In this document: piece by piece, positions 43,341-50,792 of the stretch
Layout of the letters: each line of letters opens with the position of its first letter
Position numbering within the stretch: position 1 is the stretch's first letter
Source: Flavitalea plasmicola
GTDB lineage: Bacteria; Bacteroidota; Bacteroidia; Chitinophagales; Chitinophagaceae
DNA: 64,000 bases
Reading direction: 5' to 3'
NCBI RefSeq assembly: GCF_030546645.1
Contig: NZ_JAUOTO010000012.1
Location: 119,156 to 183,155 of the forward strand
The notes under the pieces: generated by a model
Seen by the model: only the letters and a program-made list of their open reading frames with translations
Databases searched by the model: none
What the model was told of the DNA's origin: nothing
Program-made: the position numbers and the translations under genes

Positions 43341-44012
43341 CTACACCCTCGAACCATCGAATTTTCGTTTTAGCGATGATATTTTATGACTGGCAGAGTG
43401 ATCCTTGCATTTCTCGCCGCGTGATTCCGATGGAAAAAGGATTTGAACATGCTTAACGTATTGTTCCAGCATTTTTCTTTTATATACCAAAATATAGGAG
43501 GGATGATGAACAGGGATAAAGCTGATATTGTTGATTCTTACGGATGTATATGTAAAATCTTCGGGAAGTATTGGTTTGTCACCTGAAAGCTTTTTTAGTA
43601 TAAATGTAGCTACTTGCTTCCCCAATAAATACACAGTGGCCGGCCTTAGGTTCTCCAACTCCCATTCGAAATTAGAAAAGCATTTTTCCATTTCTCGTTC
43701 CATCGGATAACGTATTCGATCATCTTTTAGTGGCAAGCACTTTACCAAATTGGTCTTATAAAACCTCAACTTGGAAGTATAGGGTTGTTCGATCTGGCTG
43801 ATCAACGCACCGGAGGCAGTTAGTGGAGAAAGAGGCAGTCTCTCCTGGCCATCTTCGAATCGCACAGCGGACAAGCCGACCCAAAAGACATCCGCCATTC
43901 GCCTTTCGTCGAAGATCGGTGCTTGGTTGAGATAAAGTCCGCAGGATTTACAGATTTTCCCGTTGCAGGGGGCCACCGTCGGGTGAGAAATCGGAGAAGA
44001 TGTTACCGCCAT
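43341..44012 (-). CDS. Fe-S uracil-DNA-glycosylase-like protein (family 4/5 type)
   Basis: Up to 223 aa. The cysteine layout is C21-x2-C24 ... C91-x18-C110 (ICKSCGLY, NLVKCLP, MEKCFSNF), close to the CX2C-Xn-CX14-17C cluster of [4Fe-4S] UDGs. Other family patterns: VFWVGLSAVRFEDGQERLPLSP (motif I region), KTNLVKCLPLKDDRIRYP, LENLRPATVYLLGKQVA and HHPSYILVYKRK (motif II HPS). Base specificity is unknown. The ATG overlaps the radical SAM gene by 65 nt; a GTG at 43976 would cut this to 29 nt and still keep all four Cys. It is the last gene of the XRE-ImmA / PIN / radical SAM operon. Confidence 0.75.
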   Translation of the reverse strand: MAVTSSPISHPTVAPCNGKICKSCGLYLNQAPIFDERRMADVFWVGLSAVRFEDGQERLPLSPLTASGALISQIEQPYTSKLRFYKTNLVKCLPLKDDRIRYPMEREMEKCFSNFEWELENLRPATVYLLGKQVATFILKKLSGDKPILPEDFTYTSVRINNISFIPVHHPSYILVYKRKMLEQYVKHVQILFPSESRGEKCKDHSASHKISSLKRKFDGSRV

Positions 44013-45336
44013 TGAGGTTAATTGTGCGGTAAATATAATCTTGAACTACCTGATTACCAACTTCTGAGTAATTGCCACTATGAAAATTGAACTGCAAACG
44101 GCCGACTAGGCTGGATAAGGCCTCATTAGGTTCTACCTGCGATACCTGTAGACTCTTACCCTGGGCCTCCAGATCATGATAAATTTGGCTGCTATGATAC
44201 GGCCGGTATTGGAACACACTAGTTCTGAAATTCACACCATATCGGCGAGAGATATCCTTAAGCTGGACAGCTAATTCGTAGGTCATTTGCATGTCCTTCT
44301 CGGTCTCCCCAGGAAAACCGTAGATAAAATACCCTTTAATTGGTATACCGGCTTTGAATGACTTGGTTAGATTTTCAACGATGACAGCCACATCCTTCGT
44401 TTTGTTGATGTTTTCCAGTATCCTTGGCGACCCGGATTCTATTCCTATAAAGAGCTCATGACAACCGCTGTCACGGAGGCCGTCCATCAGGTCATCCTCC
44501 ACATTGCGGAAAGTCTGCACATGCGCCATGGATCGCCATTGAAAAGTAAAGGGGCTAAAGATTTCAATAGCCTTCTGAATAGAGGCTTTTGACTTAAGGA
44601 AAAGGTCGTCAAGCACCCGTATGGAACTCACAGTCGGAAGTTGCGTAGCGATTTCATGAAGTTCGGCCTTGATCGACGACACCGACCTTTCCCGGACTGG
44701 GTAGTCCCGATTCAATGATCGAGCTGCAGCGCAGAACGTACAGTTATAGACACATCCTCTACTCGTCACGATGTTCGCCTCTATGAAGCCAAGCGGATGT
44801 AGGACAGGCTCATTCATGAAAAAGGTCCTATCCAAGGCGACATCCGAAATATCATCAACGAGATAGCTGGAGTGGTTGTCGACCTTAAATACTCTTCGAT
44901 TTCCTTCGTTAAGAAAGGCGGTGTCAGATACAGATCCTCGGACAATGTCCAGCATGATCCGTTCCCCGTCACCCGTTATCACGTCAATCGGATTGTCCGT
45001 TTTCCAGGTGAGGATATTCTTGTATAATTCTCTCGTGGATAGGCCTCCCACAACAATGCGGGTGGGGAAATCAAGTCCTTCGCAGATATCCTTGACCAGC
45101 TCGTAGTTCGTAGTGAAGATGTTTATACCGATTACATCGGGCCGTTTTGCTGAGAGCATCGCAATAAGGTCCACCAACGGAATACGCTGATAGACAGCGT
45201 CAATCAGTTCCACTGCTATTCCGCTATTTTTGAGCTGGGTAGCGATGTACCCCAGCCCGATAGGCGGCAGCGAATCTTCATCGTACCGGTCGTTCCTATT
45301 TCGGAATAAGGGTGAATTGATGAGAATGACTTTCAT
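43948..45336 (-). CDS. Radical SAM protein with N-terminal B12-binding-type domain
   Basis: A 462-aa enzyme. Residues 1-140 form a B12-binding-like Rossmann domain (MKVILINSPLFRNRNDRYDEDSLPPIGLGYIATQL; RPDVIGINIFTTNYELV; RIVVGGLSTREL) but lack the DxHxxG base-off motif. The radical SAM barrel has the cluster motif SRGCVYNCTFCAA (CX3CX2C, about 193-200), FIGIESGSPRILENINK and GYFIYGFPGETEKDM, which place it in the PF04055 superfamily close to B12-type methylases/MiaB-like enzymes. The substrate is unknown. The ATG at 45336 is chosen over 45366 because the domain starts there. It overlaps the downstream UDG-like gene and sits 35 nt after the PIN gene. Confidence 0.88.
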   Translation of the reverse strand: MKVILINSPLFRNRNDRYDEDSLPPIGLGYIATQLKNSGIAVELIDAVYQRIPLVDLIAMLSAKRPDVIGINIFTTNYELVKDICEGLDFPTRIVVGGLSTRELYKNILTWKTDNPIDVITGDGERIMLDIVRGSVSDTAFLNEGNRRVFKVDNHSSYLVDDISDVALDRTFFMNEPVLHPLGFIEANIVTSRGCVYNCTFCAAARSLNRDYPVRERSVSSIKAELHEIATQLPTVSSIRVLDDLFLKSKASIQKAIEIFSPFTFQWRSMAHVQTFRNVEDDLMDGLRDSGCHELFIGIESGSPRILENINKTKDVAVIVENLTKSFKAGIPIKGYFIYGFPGETEKDMQMTYELAVQLKDISRRYGVNFRTSVFQYRPYHSSQIYHDLEAQGKSLQVSQVEPNEALSSLVGRLQFNFHSGNYSEVGNQVVQDYIYRTINLNGGNIFSDFSPDGGPLQRENL

Positions 45337-45371
45337 ATTCGCAATCTTAAAGGTGCTGCTTTGCAAGTAGA

Positions 45372-45887
45372 TCAGTTGGTCACATATTTCTTAATTAGGG
45401 CCTCAATATGGGACCGTGGCGCCCACTTGTTCAGCTCTTGATACAGTTTCAATTTCTCCAGCATGACCTCTATGGCCAGGATCTGCTCCAGGTGCAATTG
45501 TTCTATTATCCACAACAATCCTCGCACTGTCAATCCCCTTTTCTGCGACTCTTTCCTAAGACTTTGATCCGAGCTCAGAACGGTTGCCTTGTGACGGGTA
45601 GCCAGATCTAAAACAGATGCGTCTGTGAAGCTAAGGCCTGGATTCGCTTCTACAATTTGATCAAGGTCTTCGAGCATACCTGATGTATCAATTTGGAGCC
45701 GTCCGTTGTCGATATACACCTGGATCTGCTTCAGTTGGGTTTCGTCAAGAATCTCGGCGATCACTCCGGGCGTGGTCATTACGATTAGCTCTAGCTGATA
45801 AAAGCCGTCCAACAATCCCAGATCAATGAGATCGAACATAATACAGGCGTCCTTAATAACCACTTCCACTTTAGCTGATACTGCCAT
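45372..45887 (-). CDS. PIN-domain protein (VapC/DUF3368-like)
   Basis: A 171-aa protein with PIN-fold acidic residues: VVIKDACIMFDLIDLGLL near the N-terminus, GVIAEILDE, SFTDASVLDLA and TVLSSDQSLRKESQKRG, followed by LTVRGLLWIIEQL. PIN domains are Mg-dependent ribonucleases and the usual toxin half of VapBC pairs. Here the partner is an XRE-ImmA/IrrE protein rather than a small VapB; the genes overlap by 17 nt. It is probably cotranscribed with the radical SAM and UDG-like genes downstream. Confidence 0.78.
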   Translation of the reverse strand: MAVSAKVEVVIKDACIMFDLIDLGLLDGFYQLELIVMTTPGVIAEILDETQLKQIQVYIDNGRLQIDTSGMLEDLDQIVEANPGLSFTDASVLDLATRHKATVLSSDQSLRKESQKRGLTVRGLLWIIEQLHLEQILAIEVMLEKLKLYQELNKWAPRSHIEALIKKYVTN

Positions 45888-46944
45888 ATTGCCTTCTTAG
45901 GTGATTAATGTCAGTATTGCTTAAAGATGCAGCCTTGCTCAAACTAATAATGCCTTCGGAAAGACCTCGGGCGATCAGCAGGTCAAACCCTTTGGCCTCT
46001 TCCCGCCCCTTGTATTGGCCTGGTTCACTTTTTGAGCCATAAGTTTTGCTCATATACACAATCCACCGATTGTAATAGGTATCGGTTATCACTTCTAAAG
46101 CCCGAAGCCGATGAACGATTGCCCGAATGGATATTCCGAAATATTCCTTGATGCTGATTAGTTCATTGATATAGATATAGGAGCGCTTTCCTCCGCCGAT
46201 CATTCGCCGCAACATGTGGCTAGGAAGCAGAAAACAAGACGAAAAGAAGTGGCACCATTCTTCCTCCTGGCGATGATCGTCCCCCAGAACTGAAAGGTTT
46301 AGCAATAAATGAGCAAGTTCATGGATTATGGTAAACCGAATCCGCTCTATCGACTTATCCAACTTATTCACTACAATTATCGGAATACCAGTGGACGTAA
46401 AAACGGCAAGACCATCTAGCCCATCAGCATCGTCGATTAGCACCACTTTAATCCCCTTTAGCTCCAGCATCTCGACAATGTTAGCAATCGGTTTATCGCC
46501 CAGGTCCCAATCCTTCCGCAACTTCATCGCCGCCAATTCCACATCCGCCTTGACCGAAATCTTGAATCCCCCCAAGGGGTTTTCGAAGCTCATCTGCACA
46601 TTCAATATTTCTTCTAACTCCATGTACCTTTCTACGTAATCGCGCACTTTTTCAACAATGGCTTCTTCTTCTTTCTTTGACAGGGCTGCACGCTTTCGAA
46701 ACTGAATGTCACCGAATTCCAGGCTTTTTTTCCGTAAAAAATAGTCCGGCTTAAGTTTTAAAGCCTGCGAAATGGCCAATAATACTGCGCTGGTCGGGTT
46801 CATTTCACCCTGCTCGTACTTGCTTAATGCCTGTTTAGTCACCTTATTTGCCAGTGCATCGGACAAGTCCTGCAGGGACATTCCCGCCATTTTTCGAGCC
46901 AGCTTTAGTCTTGCTCCAAAAGTATTTTCCCTTGATTCTGCCAT
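45871..46944 (-). CDS. XRE-family HTH + ImmA/IrrE metallopeptidase regulator
   Basis: A 357-aa fusion. The N-terminal XRE helix-turn-helix (FGARLKLARKMAGMSLQDLSDAL, VTKQALSKYEQGEMNPTSAVLLAISQAL, about 8-65) is followed by a linker and a zinc metallopeptidase of the ImmA/IrrE family with IIHELAHLLLNL and downstream Glu residues in EEEWCHFFSSCFLLP. Relatives cleave repressors in response to DNA damage or phage signals (ImmA on ImmR, IrrE on DdrO). I start at the ATG at 46944; 18 earlier codons would be read through its own operator. It heads the operon with PIN, radical SAM and UDG-like genes and probably represses it through the palindrome just upstream. Confidence 0.87.
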   Translation of the reverse strand: MAESRENTFGARLKLARKMAGMSLQDLSDALANKVTKQALSKYEQGEMNPTSAVLLAISQALKLKPDYFLRKKSLEFGDIQFRKRAALSKKEEEAIVEKVRDYVERYMELEEILNVQMSFENPLGGFKISVKADVELAAMKLRKDWDLGDKPIANIVEMLELKGIKVVLIDDADGLDGLAVFTSTGIPIIVVNKLDKSIERIRFTIIHELAHLLLNLSVLGDDHRQEEEWCHFFSSCFLLPSHMLRRMIGGGKRSYIYINELISIKEYFGISIRAIVHRLRALEVITDTYYNRWIVYMSKTYGSKSEPGQYKGREEAKGFDLLIARGLSEGIISLSKAASLSNTDINHLRRQYGSIS

Positions 46945-46959
46945 ATCAATTTTTCGCTT

Positions 46960-46995
46960 GTTGACAAAATTAAATAAAAATATGAATTTGTCAAC
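46960..46995. promoter_or_regulatory. Perfect palindromic operator before the XRE-ImmA gene
   Basis: GTTGACAAA (46960-46968) and TTTGTCAAC (46987-46995) are exact inverted copies separated by 18 AT-rich bases, 15-51 nt upstream of the XRE-ImmA start. This fits a dimeric XRE repressor site for autoregulation. Confidence 0.7.
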
Positions 46996-47047
46996 CAAAA
47001 AAATGCCAATTTATTTAGCTTTTTCTATGTCATTGATTTTAATACCC

Positions 47048-48436
47048 TTATGAGCAAGGACTGGAAGTTGACTGATTCGAACCAGATAAATCCGGCCGGC
47101 CCGCATTTTCAAACCGAGTTAATTGAATGGCCATTTGTCGTTTTTGCAATTCAGCAGCGGTATCAGTGTAATGGTTTTGGGTATTGAGGTTCTCATGACC
47201 CAAAAATTCTTTAATAAAGTGGGGTGTAGCCCCGCCCGCTAAAACCTGGTTGACGGCTGCCTTTCTGGCAAGACCTGTCGTGGCAATCGGTGGTATTCCG
47301 AGGTCTTTGCATACACACTTCATTCGGGCATTAATTCGCTTTATCACCCGTTTTATAGTATGATGAATTTCGACGGCATTCATTTCCTTGTTGAGTATTG
47401 GGAAGATATAATTATCGGGAGATTTGTCTTTAGTTCCCAGATAATTAAGGATTTCACGCAGATCATCCGAGATAAATACATCAATAGAGTCTTGCTCCCC
47501 TTTTGCCGTCAGTTCCGTTTTTGCACGTTCAAAAACAATATAGTTTCCCTGAAAGCAATCCCATGTCAGAAGCAATGCGTCTTTCATGTTCATGCCATTC
47601 CCGAGATAAAGAAATTTCCAGTACGCAACTGCTTCCATTAAATCACAATCGTCTGACTGATAGAAATAGACTGAAGCCAATTGCTGCGGTGTTAAAAACT
47701 TTTTTCTTTTGGCAGGCTTAGCAATGACATATTTATATCTACCGAACGGATAATACTTTTTCTTGTCGATTATTCCTTTAGCATCCGCATAGTTGAACAT
47801 TGCCCTTAAAGTCCGGAGATTTATCCCTACATACGATCGGGAATTGCCCTTTTCTTTCTGCGATCGCTCATACTGTTTTATAACAGACACACTGATCTCG
47901 CCAAATCGCTTCAACCCCCAATAGGATTTTAACGAATAGTACGCCGCCTGGTATACCTGGGCGGTCCCGACGCTGCCTTCCTGGAGCAGGTCTTTAATTT
48001 TCATTACAAATACATCCAGGATGGAGCCTTTTCCGAGATCTTCGTCCTTTAGTATGTATACTTTTTCCAAAAAGGGGGTGAAATCGAAGTTATCCGCGGG
48101 AGCCGATCCTCCTTTATTTGTTCGCTTGCGAGCCTTTATTAATGGGTTGCCCTCTATAAACAGCTGTTCAAACCGATTGAACGAGAATATCTCCAGGCTT
48201 CGTGCGAACTCACGGGCTTTATCCTCCAGCTCTTGGAGCTTATCTCTCTTCTCCCGGAGACTGGCGCTAATGTGCGGCTGTTTCAACTTTTGCCACTCCT
48301 CCAATGTCATGTCATAAATGGTACCGTAGGTGTTTGGAACGTCATTGTAGTCAACATACAATTTGACTGGGTAGGTTCCATTCTTGATTTTGAGTCTCCG
48401 GGTGTCGAGGTCCACGGCGAATGTTGGTATTGTCAT
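47048..48436 (-). CDS. int: Tyrosine recombinase (island integrase)
   Basis: A 462-aa site-specific integrase. The N-terminal arm-binding part (about 1-110), SAM-like core-binding domain (VGTAQVYQAAYYSLKSYWGLKRFGEIS, about 150-240) and catalytic domain are in the usual order. The C-terminal signature is TTGLARKAAVNQVLAGGATPHFIKEFLGHENLNTQNHYTD, with the Arg of the HxxR box, His in LGHENL and the nucleophile Tyr in NHYTD. The HxxR histidine is replaced, a variant also common in Bacteroidota integrases (YxARH type). It lies 190 nt from the right core and reads inward, as expected for the enzyme that moves this island. Confidence 0.92.
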   Translation of the reverse strand: MTIPTFAVDLDTRRLKIKNGTYPVKLYVDYNDVPNTYGTIYDMTLEEWQKLKQPHISASLREKRDKLQELEDKAREFARSLEIFSFNRFEQLFIEGNPLIKARKRTNKGGSAPADNFDFTPFLEKVYILKDEDLGKGSILDVFVMKIKDLLQEGSVGTAQVYQAAYYSLKSYWGLKRFGEISVSVIKQYERSQKEKGNSRSYVGINLRTLRAMFNYADAKGIIDKKKYYPFGRYKYVIAKPAKRKKFLTPQQLASVYFYQSDDCDLMEAVAYWKFLYLGNGMNMKDALLLTWDCFQGNYIVFERAKTELTAKGEQDSIDVFISDDLREILNYLGTKDKSPDNYIFPILNKEMNAVEIHHTIKRVIKRINARMKCVCKDLGIPPIATTGLARKAAVNQVLAGGATPHFIKEFLGHENLNTQNHYTDTAAELQKRQMAIQLTRFENAGRPDLSGSNQSTSSPCS

Positions 48437-48479
48437 ATTTGAACGTTTTGTGATATTTACGAAATCACTCCCACAAGAA

Positions 48480-48508
48480 TTTGCTGGAAATTTGCTGGCA
48501 ACCAGCAG
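48480..48508 (+). repeat. Right arm-type repeats (TTTGCTGG x2 plus an inverted copy)
   Basis: TTTGCTGG at 48480 and 48491 have starts 11 bp apart; an inverted partial copy CCAGCAG lies at 48502. They sit between the integrase start and the right core and may also control integrase expression. Confidence 0.7.
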
Positions 48509-48590
48509 TTAATTGAGGTTTCTCAACGTCCAAATAAAGATACCGAACAACGCTTTAACTATTTGAAATCAAGTAGTTAAGTAAAATAAG

Positions 48591-48613
48591 GTTAAATAAG
48601 ATTCAACTAGATT
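48591..48613 (+). repeat. Right copy of core-flanking inverted repeat
   Basis: GTTAAATAAG, a 5-nt spacer and ACTAGATT; the inverted counterpart lies at 32122-32144. It ends 14 nt before the right core. Confidence 0.7.
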
Positions 48614-48627
48614 AAGCTGAAGCAAAA

Positions 48628-48678
48628 ACTTAGGATCTAGCGGAGCAATCCATGTAGGTTCGACCCCTATCGCCCGCA
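48628..48678 (+). pseudogene. 3' half of host tRNA-Leu(UAG) with attR core
   Basis: It starts with the core ACTTAGGATC and continues with the 3' anticodon stem TCTAG, the variable arm (GGA-GCAA-TCC), T-arm and acceptor CGCCCGC plus discriminator A. It completes the 5' half at 32065. No promoter or 5' half lies in front of it here, so it should be non-functional. Confidence 0.9.
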
Positions 48679-48687
48679 CTTCATTCA

Positions 48688-48726
48688 AACGGCTATTCCT
48701 CTAACGACGGGTAGCCGTTCTTGTTT
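48688..48726 (+). terminator. Original terminator of the split tRNA-Leu
   Basis: AACGGCTA / TAGCCGTT stem followed by CTTGTTTTG, ten nt after the tRNA 3' half. Confidence 0.65.
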
Positions 48727-48759
48727 TGCGGAAATAAAACTATATGCAATTGTAAGTTG

Positions 48760-49248
48760 TCACAACGGTATCCTGCTCTCCCGCTTCAACGTATCCAGCA
48801 CGATCACGCTCTGCAGCCTTGCCACATTCGGCACCTCCCCGAGCTTCTCCACGAAGAACCTCCGGTAAGACACCATATCCGGCACGATCACCTTGATCAT
48901 CATGTCATGCTCCCCTCCGATGACATGGAACTCCACCACCTCCGGAAAAGACCTGATGCGCTCTATGAACAATCCGCCCTGCCTCGTCCCATGCTCCTTC
49001 AGCGTGATATACACGAAGAAGATGATGAACTGTCCCAGGTGATTCGTGTTCAGCACCGCCGCATAATGATCGATGATCCCCGATGACTCCAGCCGCCGCA
49101 GCCGCTCGTGAATAGGCGTCGTCGACAGTCCGATCTTTCGCGCCAGCTCACGGACCGATAATTTACCGTCCACCTGCAGCAGGTTGAGGATCTGGATATC
49201 CACCGTATCCAGCTCCAGTCCGCCGGAGATGCTTCGTTCTGTTTTCAT
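48760..49248 (-). CDS. Lrp/AsnC family transcriptional regulator
   Basis: A 162-aa regulator. The N-terminal winged helix (LDTVDIQILNLLQVDGKLSVRELARKIGLSTTPIHERLRRLESSGII) and C-terminal RAM/AsnC ligand-binding domain (FFVYITLKEH, FPEVVEFHVIGGEHDMMIKVIV) are typical. It responds to amino acids or related small molecules. It is divergent from the MFS gene across a ~110-155 bp AT-rich spacer, so control of that transporter plus autoregulation is likely (inference). Confidence 0.92.
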   Translation of the reverse strand: MKTERSISGGLELDTVDIQILNLLQVDGKLSVRELARKIGLSTTPIHERLRRLESSGIIDHYAAVLNTNHLGQFIIFFVYITLKEHGTRQGGLFIERIRSFPEVVEFHVIGGEHDMMIKVIVPDMVSYRRFFVEKLGEVPNVARLQSVIVLDTLKRESRIPL

Positions 49249-49330
49249 GATAAAAATCGATTAAAAATAACAAATGTCATTTCAGAATGCCCGACAAATA
49301 GCAATTGTAACAAATTTACGATCGGGAAAA

Positions 49331-49338
49331 TACATTTG
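49331..49338 (+). promoter_or_regulatory. -7 promoter element of the MFS gene
   Basis: TACATTTG matches TAnnTTTG. A TTG at 49305 is 23 nt upstream, slightly far for a -33 element. Confidence 0.45.
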
Positions 49339-49403
49339 CGACTTCTCTTTATTTTTATATGGCTATTTTTTTTACACCTGCAGCACGTATTCATGTCTTC
49401 CAT

Positions 49404-50792
49404 ATGCGATCGCCATCCAACCATAACACGCATCAGCTAACCTCCTCCGGATTCGCCACGCGCCAGCGCACCATCCTCTGGCTCGCCTGCTCCGCCATCT
49501 TCTTCGAAGCCCTGGACGTCTCCGTCGTCAACCTCGCCCTGCCCGTGATCGCCGGCGACCTGCACGTCTCCATCGCCGCGGCCCAATGGGTACAGACCGG
49601 CTACCTGCTGACTTTCGGCGGCTTCCTGCTATTGGGCGGCCGCCTGTCCGACTATGCCGGCAGCAAACGCATCTTTCTCCTGGGCATGCTGCTGTTCGCC
49701 GGCGCTTCCGCCCTGGCCCTTCTTAGTCACCACATCATTCCGCTGCTGACAGCCCGTGCAGCACAGGGGATGGGTGCCGCACTGGCGATCCCGGGTGCCA
49801 TCTCGCTCATAAGCCGCCATTTCGAAGAAGGACGGCCCCGTCAGACGGCCATGGGTATCTTCGGCGCCTTTGCCGCCATAGGCTTTGCCGGTGGACTGGC
49901 GCTGGGAGGCATCATCACCTCCTTCTATGACTGGCATTGGATATTTGGTATCAATGTCCCGGTGATCCTCCCCGTTCTGGCAGCAGGTTGCTACCTGATC
50001 CCGGGTGAGAAGATGAACAATGCCGCCCCCCTCAGCCCGCTGACGGCTTGCTGGCTGACAGCCACGCTGCTGCTTTTCTGCTATTGCATACACGAATGGA
50101 ATACCCTGGGATGGAGTGTCCTTCCCCTCCTGGCAGCGGCCGGTATTTCCGGCTTCACCCTGCTACGATATGACCGCCATCACCCGCAGCCATTTTTTGC
50201 GAAAGATATCTTTGCCGGCAGCGCCGGCCTGCGGGCCCTGGGCGCCTCCCTGATCCTGGGGATCAGCTTTCTCAGCTTTATATTCCTTTGTACGCTCAGC
50301 CTGTTTGAAGTGATGCATTGGAGCGTGCAGGCCATCGGGCTCCTCATGTTCCCCTACAGCATCGGGTCTGCATTGGTAGCGAAATTTTTCCTGCCCTGGC
50401 TCTACACCCGGATGAAGGTGTCGCAAGTGGCCCTCCTGGCCATGATCTGCCTGGCGGCAGGGCTGCTGCTCCTGCTGACCGGTGTCGAAGCCCGCCAGCT
50501 GTCCTGGTACCTGGCGGCGCTGTTCCTCGTCAACAGCGTCTGTATCTCCATCGCTTATCCTTCCCTTACGATCCTTTCGCTGTCGAACGTTCCTTCCGCC
50601 CGGCAGGGGATCGCGGCCGGCCTCCAATCCGCCACCTACTCCATGGGCTCCAGCATCGGACTCTCGCTGGTGGGATGCTGTCTCCAGGCGGCCGCGGCAG
50701 ATAGCAGCAGCACACAGATCAGTCTCACCTGCCTGGTGATCATGACCATCTGCTCCATAGCCCCGATGCTGCTGGTGAAGCGACAACTATGA
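49404..50792 (+). CDS. MFS drug-efflux transporter (DHA2/QacA-EmrB type)
   Basis: A 462-aa major-facilitator protein with about 12-14 hydrophobic helices. Family patterns are ALDVSVVNLALPVIAGDL (motif D1-like, helix 1), QWVQTGYLLTFGGFLLLGGRLSDYAGSKRIFLLG (motif A) and GAALAIPGAISLI with FGAFAAIGFAGGLALGG (motif C). These drug:proton antiporters export cationic or aromatic compounds. The start is either the ATG at 49404 (MRSPSNHN) or the in-frame TTG/ATG codons near 49359; 49404 is preferred because it is closer to the first helix and downstream of the promoter. Convergent with the next gene; the two stops overlap by six bases. Confidence 0.88.
   Translation: MRSPSNHNTHQLTSSGFATRQRTILWLACSAIFFEALDVSVVNLALPVIAGDLHVSIAAAQWVQTGYLLTFGGFLLLGGRLSDYAGSKRIFLLGMLLFAGASALALLSHHIIPLLTARAAQGMGAALAIPGAISLISRHFEEGRPRQTAMGIFGAFAAIGFAGGLALGGIITSFYDWHWIFGINVPVILPVLAAGCYLIPGEKMNNAAPLSPLTACWLTATLLLFCYCIHEWNTLGWSVLPLLAAAGISGFTLLRYDRHHPQPFFAKDIFAGSAGLRALGASLILGISFLSFIFLCTLSLFEVMHWSVQAIGLLMFPYSIGSALVAKFFLPWLYTRMKVSQVALLAMICLAAGLLLLLTGVEARQLSWYLAALFLVNSVCISIAYPSLTILSLSNVPSARQGIAAGLQSATYSMGSSIGLSLVGCCLQAAAADSSSTQISLTCLVIMTICSIAPMLLVKRQL

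Larger units (their letters stand above)
32096..48637. mobile_element. Integrated genomic island in tRNA-Leu(UAG), about 16.5 kb
   Basis: Bounded by direct copies of ACTTAGGATC (32096-32105 and 48628-48637), which lie in the anticodon loop of the split host tRNA. A tyrosine recombinase gene sits at the right end. Integrase arm-type repeats and inverted repeats flank both cores. The island supplies its own tRNA-Leu(UAG) and carries defence-like cargo. No conjugation, phage structural or replication genes are seen, so it is a mobilisable or satellite-type island rather than a complete ICE or prophage. Some segments (about 40.8-43.2 kb and 46.9-48.6 kb) look clearly more AT-rich than the host. 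Confidence 0.88.

Noticed and set aside
32096..48637. Island as prophage or complete conjugative element
   Set aside because: No capsid, tail, terminase, relaxase or type IV secretion genes are visible.
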